A stretch of DNA of 17,798 nt from Candidatus Taylorbacteria bacterium RIFCSPLOWO2_01_FULL_45_15b. Lineage in GTDB: Bacteria > Patescibacteriota > Minisyncoccia > Phycocordibacterales > 01-FULL-45-15b. The notes under the pieces were generated by a model. It ran no database searches. It was not told the DNA's origin and saw only the letters and a program-made list of their open reading frames with translations. This document shows, one piece after another, positions 11,442-17,798 of the stretch. The stretch lies in contig MHRX01000007.1 of the NCBI GenBank assembly GCA_001822655.1, positions 1 to 17,798 on the forward strand. The letters run 5' to 3'. How positions within the stretch are numbered: the stretch's first letter is position 1; every line of letters begins with the position of its first letter. A program made the position numbers and the translations under genes.

Positions 11442-12833
11442 ATGGTTTTGGGCCGTTTGAAACTCAAGCATCTTTTCTTCGTGGCTCTATTAATGCTATG
11501 TATTTTGCATGCGCGAAATGTTTCGGCGCAAAATTTTACCAGCACGACATATACTATATTAAATCCGCTCCTAGCTCCCGGCGATTATTCAACGTCTACA
11601 AGTTTCCGACTTACGAGTACTCGTTCACAGTTTTCCATCGGCACCTCTACCGCTACCACATACGGCGTACGGGCGGGATTTCTCTATTTTCCTTTTGCGA
11701 CGACTCCGGCGGTCAGCGCGACGGCAGGTGATGCGCAAGTTTCTTTGACCTGGACATCCGCTTCGGCCGGTCTCGGGTGGACAGTTGGCGGATATAATGT
11801 GGGAAGAAGCACTGTTTCAAGCGGGCCATACACATTTACATCAGTTGGAAATGTTCTGGCCGCAACCGTTTCAAGTCTTACGAATGGCACAGCTTATTAC
11901 TTTGTAGTTCAAGCTCTGGATAGTTTTGGGAATTCAATCGCTACGTCAACCGAAGTGAGCGCCACTCCTGCGGGCGCCGTGTCGCCTCCGCCCCCAACCC
12001 CGACCCCAACACCCCCTCCGTCGGGAGGAGGCGGGGGCGGGGGTGGAGGGGGCGCGTCTCCACCTGCGCCGAGTCCAACACCTACGCCGGCGGGAACCGC
12101 TGACACAGCTGTTATTTTTTCGGGACGCGCTTACCCTTCGACGGAAGTAACACTCCTCAAAGACGCAACTGTGGCGGCAAAAACGATTGCCGGCGGGGAC
12201 GCGAAATTTGAAATCACCTTAAAGGGAATGTCGGCAGGCTCGTATACTTTTTCACTCTATGGAACGGACACTTATGGGAACAGGTCTTCGCTTTTTACGT
12301 TTCCGGTAACACTCACGCTTGGCGCCACGGTGCGTATCGGTGGTATTTTTATTGCACCGACAGTTGACGTTGATAAATCTGAAGTGAAGAAGGGAGATAC
12401 GGTAAGAATTTTTGGTCAGACATCAAATGATGCCGAAGTTGTTATTTCCGTTCATTCAGAAGAGGAATTTCTTGTGAAGACAACATCGGATACCGACGGA
12501 ATATATTTTTATAATTTTGATACGACGCCTCTTGAAATAGGACCCCATACGTCAAAATCAAAGGCAATCGTTGCGAACGAAATAAGCACATTCGGCAAAT
12601 CGGTGGCGTTTAAAGTCGGAACTCAATCAATCGATAAGTCGAAACGCAAAATTTTGAAAGGCGATCTCAATTACGACGGGCACGTCAACCTGATAGACTA
12701 CTCAATCGGTGCGTTTTGGTACAAGCGAACTTTGAGTGAGGCATTTAAACCCGTCGAAGCGGAAGCGCTCAACAATGACCAAGTGCTGAATCTTACCGAC
12801 TTTAGTATCATGGCTTATTATTGGACAGGCTAA
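11442..12833 (+). CDS. Secreted dockerin-containing surface protein (FN3, Pro/Gly linker, Ig-like, dockerin)
   Basis: 463 residues. Signal peptide 1-29 (basic start, hydrophobic core, cleavage after VSA). After a Ser/Thr-rich segment comes a fibronectin type III-like domain (about 88-177; VSLTWTSASAG, LTNGTAYYFVVQALDSFGN). A low-complexity linker follows (178-218): Pro-Thr repeats, about ten Gly, Pro again. Two Ig-like beta domains occupy about 221-300 and 308-395. The C-terminus (407-462) is a type I dockerin: first Ca-loop GDLNYDGHVNLIDYSIGAFW with all D-x-N-x-D-G-x-x-N-x-x-D positions; second loop ALNNDQVLNLTDFSIMAYYW, where the first Asp is Ala. No membrane anchor follows, so it is presumably exported and held by the cohesin proteins encoded just downstream. 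No catalytic domain is visible. Confidence 0.85.
   Translation: MVLGRLKLKHLFFVALLMLCILHARNVSAQNFTSTTYTILNPLLAPGDYSTSTSFRLTSTRSQFSIGTSTATTYGVRAGFLYFPFATTPAVSATAGDAQVSLTWTSASAGLGWTVGGYNVGRSTVSSGPYTFTSVGNVLAATVSSLTNGTAYYFVVQALDSFGNSIATSTEVSATPAGAVSPPPPTPTPTPPPSGGGGGGGGGGASPPAPSPTPTPAGTADTAVIFSGRAYPSTEVTLLKDATVAAKTIAGGDAKFEITLKGMSAGSYTFSLYGTDTYGNRSSLFTFPVTLTLGATVRIGGIFIAPTVDVDKSEVKKGDTVRIFGQTSNDAEVVISVHSEEEFLVKTTSDTDGIYFYNFDTTPLEIGPHTSKSKAIVANEISTFGKSVAFKVGTQSIDKSKRKILKGDLNYDGHVNLIDYSIGAFWYKRTLSEAFKPVEAEALNNDQVLNLTDFSIMAYYWTG
12023..12052 (+). other. G-quadruplex-type run in the dockerin gene linker
   Basis: Four G tracts (GGG, then three GGGGG) with short spacers on the coding strand encode the polyglycine linker. 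They follow a C-rich run (11985-12018) that encodes the Pro linker and can partly pair with them. Confidence 0.5.
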
Positions 12834-12835
12834 TT

Positions 12836-13714
12836 ATGAAATATCTCACTATTTTTATTGCACTGTTGTCCTTACTTGCCCCGTCAAAATTATTTGCGGC
12901 GAGAATATTCGCTGAAATTTATAATGCGCCCGCGCGAGTTGGTGATGAGATTGAGATCGCCGTGTTTGTGGATTCGGAAGGAAAAAATTTGAATGCGTTC
13001 GAATCAAAAATTGAATTTGATGCGCGCTTTGATGCCATCCACGTTCGTGACAATGCTTCTATTGTCACGATCTGGGTTGAAAAACCGCATGTGTCTGGCA
13101 AGACAATTCCATTTTCAGGTTTCACCCCCGGTGGATTCGATGGAAATCGCGGGGAATTGTTTCGTGTTCGGGGAAATGCGCGGGAGATAGGGACTTCATT
13201 TTTTAAATTTATCGGAACAAAAATGTACTTAAGTGACGGTAATGGAACCAGTGATTCTGTTTTTGAGTCCGCGCTTTCATTCGAGATAGATGAATCAAAA
13301 GGAGAGCCGAGTAGGATTTCCGAGAGCGCCGACACTATTCGACCCGAGCCATTCGAGGTTGTCATTTCGCGCGACGCTAATTCATTTGAGGGAAGGTACT
13401 TCGCGACTTTTTATGCAAATGATAAACAAACCTCCGTTGGTCGCTACGAGGTAGCCGAGCCGCGCTTGCCCTGGGGAAGGAAGAACTGGCGTACAGCGAC
13501 AAGCCCATATGTTCTGGAAGATCAATCAGGAAATAGCTGGGTTTTTGTGAAGGCTTGGGACGAGAGTGGAAATTGGCGCGTGTCCTCTGCAAAACCGGTA
13601 AAGTGGATATTTCAATATCTAATTCTCTCGGCCTCGATTATAATTATACTCATTCTATGCACCCTGTTATTTCTAAGAAGAAAGGGGAAGTATCGACGCG
13701 CGCACTCACGATAG
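12836..13714 (+). CDS. Membrane-anchored cohesin-domain protein A
   Basis: 292 residues from ATG 12836, which follows the dockerin gene stop by two bases and has GGACAGG as Shine-Dalgarno. Signal peptide 1-22 (FIALLSLLAPSKLFA). A cohesin-like beta domain spans about 23-150: VGDEIEIAVFVDSEGKNLNA, IEFDARFDAIHV, then ASIVTIWVEKPHVSGKTIPF and GFDGNRGELFRVR, matching the SIV-x-LWV-x-P and G-x-x-GR-x-L pattern of the two downstream proteins. A second beta region (about 165-250) precedes a membrane helix (257-280) and a short, strongly basic cytoplasmic tail. This arrangement fits an outside-facing receptor for dockerin. The cohesin call rests on pattern similarity and context; it is the most diverged of the three. 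Confidence 0.75.
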   Translation: MKYLTIFIALLSLLAPSKLFAARIFAEIYNAPARVGDEIEIAVFVDSEGKNLNAFESKIEFDARFDAIHVRDNASIVTIWVEKPHVSGKTIPFSGFTPGGFDGNRGELFRVRGNAREIGTSFFKFIGTKMYLSDGNGTSDSVFESALSFEIDESKGEPSRISESADTIRPEPFEVVISRDANSFEGRYFATFYANDKQTSVGRYEVAEPRLPWGRKNWRTATSPYVLEDQSGNSWVFVKAWDESGNWRVSSAKPVKWIFQYLILSASIIIILILCTLLFLRRKGKYRRAHSR

Positions 13715-15393
13715 CTCTGTCGCTGTTGTTGGTTTCTATTTTTTTTCCGACTCTGCTTTTTGCCGAGCGAATGGATGTGTCTCCAACCACGGGCTCTTAT
13801 GTTGTCGGAAGGACATTTCCAATGCGGATATTTCTCTCTACAGAGCAAGCGGTAAATGCTGTGTCCGGAGAAATTAAGTTTTCTGCCGATAAACTTGAAG
13901 TTGTGTCCTTATCAAAAACAGATTCGATAGTGAATCTGTGGGTTCAGGAGCCGTCGTTTTCAAACGAGACTGGGCGGATAAACTTGGAAGGTGTCATTCT
14001 AAATCCCGGATATACTGGTACAAATGGCAGAATCCTCACAGTGAATTTCCGCGCGAAAGCTACCGGCACAGCACTCGTGTCTTTTGCAAACGCTTCAACC
14101 CTAGCTAACAATGGAGAGGGTACAAATATTCTAAAAAGCAGTGGCACAGCAAGTTATCTCATTGCAAACAGTACAATAACGCCGACACCCGAGCCGCCGC
14201 CGCTTCCGGTTGGTCTTGCTATCACATCCTCTACTCATCCCGACCAGTCGAAATGGTATCAGTCGAGCGATCCGGAATTTTCATGGCGAAACGATAGGAC
14301 CGTAACGGAAGTATTTTTGTCATTTGGTCGCAGAAAGGGTACTCCAACCGTTTCATATATACCCCCTGTTTCGTCAAAGTCGCTCGATAATGTTGAAGAT
14401 GGCGTCTGGTATTTCAATGTCCAGCAGAGGACAGACAAAGGACTTGGCACTGTCGCTTCATTTCGATTTCAAATTGATTCTGTAAAGCCGGAATTTTTGG
14501 ATATTACTGAACTTGCTCGCGCCGACCGCACTGATCCCGTAGCAAAGTTTAGATTCAATGCAAGCGACGCTATGTCGGGTGTCGATTATTTTGATATTCA
14601 GATTGATGATGCACATATCGGAACGTGGCCGGAAGACAAGGCCTCAAATTACGCCACGCCGCCAATGGGTCCCGGCAAACATACACTTCTTGTAAAGGCG
14701 GTCGATCGCGCGGGTAATTATCTGGTAAATACAGCTGAATTTGTGGTGGAGCCGATCGAGACTCCGATTATAAAAAACTACAACAAAGAACTCGGCACCA
14801 CCCAGCTTTTGTCTGTTGAAGGTACGGCAAAGCCCGGATACTCCGTAAAGGTTTACGTAACCGACAAAGAAAATTCAGAAATTACAGCTATCGGCGCGGT
14901 CGATCGCGATGGCGATTTTCTTGTAACACTCGAAGCGCCTCTAAAAAGCGGGGCGTACAAACTCTGGGCTGAAGCCGTTGATACGCGCGGCGCGCGCAGT
15001 CTTCCGACAGAAAAATACTCTGTAAAGGTACGGCCGTCCGCATTTGTAGAGACTGGAACATCCATAGTGAGGTTTCTCACTGTTCTGATTCCGCTTCTCG
15101 GCCTTGTCTTGTTGCTTATTTTAATGCTTATGCACTTTATTAAAAAAATGCGCGAAGTGCGCCGAACCCTTAGAAAAGAAATTCATGATGTTGAAGATGT
15201 CGTCCATAAAAGTTTTGCCGACTTAAAGCGTCAGGTAAAAGAACAGATCGGGTATCTGGAAGCGGCCCATACGAGACGACAGCTTACAGTTGAAGAAAAC
15301 AGGATTCTAAAACAGTTGAAGGCGCACATTGATGCCGCCGAAAAGGTCATCACCAAGGAGGTCGAACATGTGAAAGATGATATTGATGCGTAA
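13657..15393 (+). CDS. Membrane-anchored cohesin-domain protein B with coiled-coil cytoplasmic tail
   Basis: 578 residues from ATG 13657, overlapping protein A by 58 bases; the frame is open upstream, but this start gives a proper signal peptide (basic n-region, LTIALSLLLVSIFFPTLLFA core). Cohesin domain about 37-168: VGRTFPMRIFLSTEQAVNAV, IKFSADKLEVVSLSK, SIVNLWVQEPSFSNETGRI, GTNGRILTVNFRAKATG. After a Pro-rich hinge come Ig-like modules, including HPDQSKWYQSSDPEFSW, VDYFDIQIDD, VKAVDRAGN and a carbohydrate-binding-like or Ig-like SVEGTAKPGYSVKVYV. A membrane helix (about 470-491) is followed by ~85 cytoplasmic residues with heptad-like charge pattern, probably coiled coil. It could link surface attachment to the cell interior or oligomerise the complex. 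Confidence 0.82.
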   Translation: MHPVISKKKGEVSTRALTIALSLLLVSIFFPTLLFAERMDVSPTTGSYVVGRTFPMRIFLSTEQAVNAVSGEIKFSADKLEVVSLSKTDSIVNLWVQEPSFSNETGRINLEGVILNPGYTGTNGRILTVNFRAKATGTALVSFANASTLANNGEGTNILKSSGTASYLIANSTITPTPEPPPLPVGLAITSSTHPDQSKWYQSSDPEFSWRNDRTVTEVFLSFGRRKGTPTVSYIPPVSSKSLDNVEDGVWYFNVQQRTDKGLGTVASFRFQIDSVKPEFLDITELARADRTDPVAKFRFNASDAMSGVDYFDIQIDDAHIGTWPEDKASNYATPPMGPGKHTLLVKAVDRAGNYLVNTAEFVVEPIETPIIKNYNKELGTTQLLSVEGTAKPGYSVKVYVTDKENSEITAIGAVDRDGDFLVTLEAPLKSGAYKLWAEAVDTRGARSLPTEKYSVKVRPSAFVETGTSIVRFLTVLIPLLGLVLLLILMLMHFIKKMREVRRTLRKEIHDVEDVVHKSFADLKRQVKEQIGYLEAAHTRRQLTVEENRILKQLKAHIDAAEKVITKEVEHVKDDIDA

Positions 15394-16762
15394 TTGGCTT
15401 ATGAAGCCGAGTATCCTTTTTTTGAACGCATGGTTTTTCGTCCTCATTTTTATTGCGGGATTGCACTCGCCGCCTGTTGCTCACGCTGAAGACCAGTTTA
15501 TTCGTGTCTCACCGACGATCTACAAGACTTCACTCGTTGTCTCGCCCAGAAATCAGACCATTATCGACGGCTCGACATTTGATGTCGGAATTTATCTCGA
15601 TACTAAGGGACAATCGGTAAATACTGTCGAATTGAACATAAAATTTTCTCCGGATAAGCTGACCCTTATAAAACCTTCCGCCGGCACATCGCTCATTTCA
15701 ATTTGGCTTGAGCCGCCGACGTATTCAAATAGCCTTGGTTCGGCGCGCTTGGTTGGTCTAATTACAAATGGCGTTACAACTGAACGAGGTTTGATAACAA
15801 CTCTTACATTTAAGGCCACCGGCTCCGGAGTGGCGAGTGTAAAGGTTGATCCCACATCCCGCGTGCTTATGAATGACGGTTTTGGTTCTGAAGCGGAGCT
15901 CGAATATGGCACAGCGCTTTACTCTATTCAACCAAAAGCCCCGGACGGACCCGTGGTTTATTCCGATACGCATCCTTTTCAGGAGGAGTGGTATAACAAT
16001 CCCTCACCCGTCATTTATTGGGATAAAGAACCGAAAGTAACGGATTTTAGTTATGAATTGGACAACAAGCCATTCACCATACCTGACAATATCGCTGAAG
16101 GTGAGGACGCAATTATTGCCTACGAAGATTTGCCTGACGGACTTTGGTATTTTCACGTCAAGTCGCGAAAGAGCGGTGTTTGGGGAGGGACAACCCATTT
16201 TTTGGCGAGAGTAGACACGACGCCGCCAGCGGTTTTTACCCCAAGGATTGATGTGGTTTCCGCTACTGTCATCAGAAAGGCGCTCGTTGAATTTTTTACA
16301 ACCGATACGCTCTCGGGAATTGACCATTATGAGGTAGGAATTGTTAATAAGGATTCAAACTCGTCGCCCGGCTTTGTGCAGGCTGACAGTCCATATCAAA
16401 TTACGAATGTCATCTCCGGAGAGGTGAGAGTGATCGTGCGGGCTTTCGACCGAGCTGGAAATATTCGCGATGCGTCGGTAGATGTGTACGTCAAGCCGTA
16501 CCGCGATCTCGCGAAGCGTTTTGCCCCGACAATCCTCCTCGCTCTTCTCGCACTCATACTTCTGTTTGTTTTACTGCACTTTCTTTTTGGGCATCATTTT
16601 GTTGCGAAGGAAAAAAAGACTTACGAGGATTTACACGACGAGAGTAAGAAGAAAGTTCCTACCCTTATGCCAATTCCAAATGAAGACCGTGTTATTTCGA
16701 CTGCGCCTACCTCAAAAAAGCCTGATGAGGAAAAGGTTTCGAGTCCGCCCGAGATTGCCTGA
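15377..16762 (+). CDS. Membrane-anchored cohesin-domain protein C
   Basis: 461 residues. Several in-frame ATGs (15377, 15386, 15401) precede the signal peptide; a strong AAGGAGG lies 15 bases before 15377, and all starts overlap or adjoin the end of gene B. The signal peptide ends after VAHA (residue 37). Cohesin domain about 45-178: DGSTFDVGIYLDTKGQSVNT, IKFSPDKLTLIKPS, SLISIWLEPPTYSNSLGSA, ERGLITTLTFKATGSG. The following modules (HPFQEEWYNNPSPVIYW, LPDGLWYFHVKSR, VRAFDRAGNIRDASVDVYV) are parallel to those in protein B, indicating duplication. Membrane helix about 384-405; the cytoplasmic tail is charged and Pro-rich. The stop is TGA, showing that TGA is a stop codon in this genome. Confidence 0.82.
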   Translation: MILMRNWLMKPSILFLNAWFFVLIFIAGLHSPPVAHAEDQFIRVSPTIYKTSLVVSPRNQTIIDGSTFDVGIYLDTKGQSVNTVELNIKFSPDKLTLIKPSAGTSLISIWLEPPTYSNSLGSARLVGLITNGVTTERGLITTLTFKATGSGVASVKVDPTSRVLMNDGFGSEAELEYGTALYSIQPKAPDGPVVYSDTHPFQEEWYNNPSPVIYWDKEPKVTDFSYELDNKPFTIPDNIAEGEDAIIAYEDLPDGLWYFHVKSRKSGVWGGTTHFLARVDTTPPAVFTPRIDVVSATVIRKALVEFFTTDTLSGIDHYEVGIVNKDSNSSPGFVQADSPYQITNVISGEVRVIVRAFDRAGNIRDASVDVYVKPYRDLAKRFAPTILLALLALILLFVLLHFLFGHHFVAKEKKTYEDLHDESKKKVPTLMPIPNEDRVISTAPTSKKPDEEKVSSPPEIA

Positions 16763-16815
16763 TTGCTCTTTTTTCGGAAAGATTTTAGACTTAACATAAT
16801 TAAAAAATAATTTAT

Positions 16816-17301
16816 ATGAGAAAATTGAACGTAGGAGAAATTATCGGAGTGGTGCTCGCTGTCGTGCTGATCGTGCTTATCTTTGGCCAGACGTATATTT
16901 CGGGTACGACTCCGATTGAAACAAATATCCCGAATATCGACGGGTCATCGGCGACTTCTGGCGGACTCGTAATTGAAGATATTGTAGTCGGAACCGGAGA
17001 GGCTGTCGCCAATGGAGATCTTGCAGTTGTTCATTATACGGGCACACTTGAAGACGGAACTAAGTTTGATTCTTCTCTTGATCGGGGCGAACCGTTTGGC
17101 TTTATCGTCGGCCAGGGTCGAGTAATTTCAGGATGGGAGCAGGGAGTTATCGGGATGAAGGAGGGAGGAAAGCGTAGACTCATTATTCCCCCGGAACTCG
17201 CCTACGGACCGACTGGCGCTGGAAATGGAGTGATACCGCCGAATGCGAAATTGTTTTTTGATATTGAACTTATACAAGTCGAACGTCCTCCGGCGGAGTA
17301 G
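16816..17301 (+). CDS. FKBP-type peptidyl-prolyl cis-trans isomerase, membrane-anchored
   Basis: 161 residues. One N-terminal membrane helix (about 9-24, [16 protein letters not shown]) without a clear cleavage site, a ~25-residue polar linker, then a complete FKBP domain (about 50-157). Pocket residues are intact: [17 protein letters not shown] (Tyr, Phe-Asp), [16 protein letters not shown] (Val-Ile-Trp), AYGPTG (Tyr) and LFFDIELI (Phe). It speeds proline isomerisation, here on the outer face of the membrane. It follows the dockerin/cohesin genes on the same strand after 53 bases, with an AT-rich region that may contain its own -10 box. The neighbouring surface proteins are rich in Pro linkers, so they are plausible clients; that is inference. 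Confidence 0.95.
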   Translation: MRKLNVGEIIGVVLAVVLIVLIFGQTYISGTTPIETNIPNIDGSSATSGGLVIEDIVVGTGEAVANGDLAVVHYTGTLEDGTKFDSSLDRGEPFGFIVGQGRVISGWEQGVIGMKEGGKRRLIIPPELAYGPTGAGNGVIPPNAKLFFDIELIQVERPPAE

Positions 17302-17378
17302 CACTGCCTTTTTGTAGCCGCGCGCATCCTCGGCGTTTGATGAAGTGGCGGAGGATATTTCGAAATTCGTGCCCGAGG

Positions 17379-17387
17379 TGGTATGCT
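17379..17387 (+). promoter_or_regulatory. Extended -10 box of tgt (leaderless)
   Basis: TGGTATGCT ends 7 bases before the GTG at 17394; the predicted transcription start is the start codon itself. Same form and spacing as at 2679-2687. Confidence 0.6.
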
Positions 17388-17393
17388 CTTTTT

Positions 17394-17798
17394 GTGTCGC
17401 TAAGATTTACCATTGAGAAAAAAAGAAAAGGTCTTGCACGTGCTGGAAAAATTGAGACGATGCATGGCACAATAAATACTCCCGCATTTGTAGTGGTGGG
17501 CACGAAAGCAACAGTTAAAGCGCTGACTACTGAACAGGTGAGGGAACTTGGCGCCGAGGTGGTACTCGCAAATACCTATCACCTATATTTGCAACCTGGA
17601 CACGAGCGGATTCAAAAAGCGGGTGGACTGCATAATTTTATGAATTGGAGAGGCCCAACGATGACTGACTCCGGAGGGTTTCAGGCTTTTTCATTGGGAT
17701 CGGCTTTTGGTAAGGGTCTCTCAAAAATAAGTAGCAATAGCAATGTTTTTACACACAAAGGTTCGACCTTTGTACAAGGCGCACAAAGGTCGAACCTT
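17394..17798 (+). CDS. tgt: Queuine/preQ1 tRNA-ribosyltransferase, N-terminal part (partial at window end)
   Basis: Starts at GTG 17394 and runs open to the window edge (135 codons). Tgt exchanges G34 of GUN-anticodon tRNAs for preQ1 (bacteria). Family blocks: [52 protein letters not shown], then the active-site [12 protein letters not shown], whose Asp is the conserved general acid/base residue. The nucleophilic Asp and zinc site would lie beyond the window. After FSLG the usual short stretch leading to the next strand is replaced by a longer segment ([17 protein letters not shown] and on) that ends in tandem hairpins (17755-17798), similar in idea to the gatB insertions. No Shine-Dalgarno. 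Confidence 0.93.
   Translation, partial: MSLRFTIEKKRKGLARAGKIETMHGTINTPAFVVVGTKATVKALTTEQVRELGAEVVLANTYHLYLQPGHERIQKAGGLHNFMNWRGPTMTDSGGFQAFSLGSAFGKGLSKISSNSNVFTHKGSTFVQGAQRSNL
17755..17798 (+). repeat. Tandem hairpins inside tgt, cut by the window edge
   Basis: ACAAAGGT-TCG-ACCTTTGT (17755-17773), spacer ACAAGGCGC, then ACAAAGGT-CGA-ACCTT to the last base. The two are also exact reverse complements over 16 bp (17758-17773 and 17783-17798). The reading frame stays open through them. Confidence 0.75.

Noticed and set aside
11909..12106. 65-codon minus-strand frame rich in Pro and Gly
   Set aside because: Antisense reading of the Pro/Gly linker of the dockerin gene; no start context or independent support.

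Overview
The window reads as bacterial chromosome, most likely from a Patescibacteria/CPR (Parcubacteria-like) genome. This is inferred from gene style: a short Obg without a C-terminal domain, MYG1 and VTT-family genes, a TrmB-like regulator, cell-surface cohesin/dockerin proteins, tightly packed or overlapping genes and many apparently leaderless starts. TGA is used as a stop (end of the third cohesin gene), so the UGA-glycine code of Gracilibacteria/SR1 is not in use. No rRNA, tRNA, CRISPR array or intact transposase gene was seen.

Layout. 1-470: 3' end of gpmI (glycolysis). 471-1249: intergenic block with a minus-strand terminator and possible small minus-strand ORFs. 1250-2023: TrmB-like regulator. 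2024-2663: non-coding stretch with a strong terminator, then a 54-codon mini-gene with its own -10 box and terminator. 2694-5592: operon of an AI-2E/PerM-type membrane protein, a DedA-type membrane protein, a family 2 glycosyltransferase and an NAD(P)H-dependent FMN reductase-like flavoprotein, overlapping or abutting. 5592-5993: a 402-bp transposase-less foldback element (MITE-like) with 19-bp terminal inverted repeats and a TTA target duplication, inserted at the reductase stop codon. 6059-7577: VTT membrane protein and MYG1. 8150-9118: obg, followed by a 52-bp perfect palindrome. 9310-9709: a truncated histidine phosphatase remnant and a Cys-rich mini-protein. 9810-11390: gatB (tRNA amidotransferase). 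11442-17301: surface-protein operon, with one secreted dockerin protein, three membrane-anchored cohesin proteins and a membrane-anchored FKBP prolyl isomerase. 17394-end: 5' part of tgt (queuine/preQ1 tRNA-ribosyltransferase).

Three things stand out. (1) The dockerin gene followed directly by three cohesin genes, each cohesin tied to the membrane by a C-terminal helix, looks like a self-contained non-covalent surface-attachment system. (2) gatB carries two in-frame insertions of stem-loop modules that share a frame (GGCCTAA...stem...CGGCC), the same reading phase and the same terminal residues (Gly-Leu-Asn ... Leu-Gly), but have different stems. They resemble the idea of Rickettsia palindromic elements; tgt carries a comparable tandem hairpin at the window edge. 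(3) The MITE-like element holds three copies of a 32-nt hairpin unit, one with compensatory stem changes.

Regulation: many first-of-operon genes have a -10-like box ending 7-13 nt before the start codon and no Shine-Dalgarno, so transcription probably starts at or within a few bases of the start codon. Operon-internal genes rely on overlap or a visible Shine-Dalgarno.
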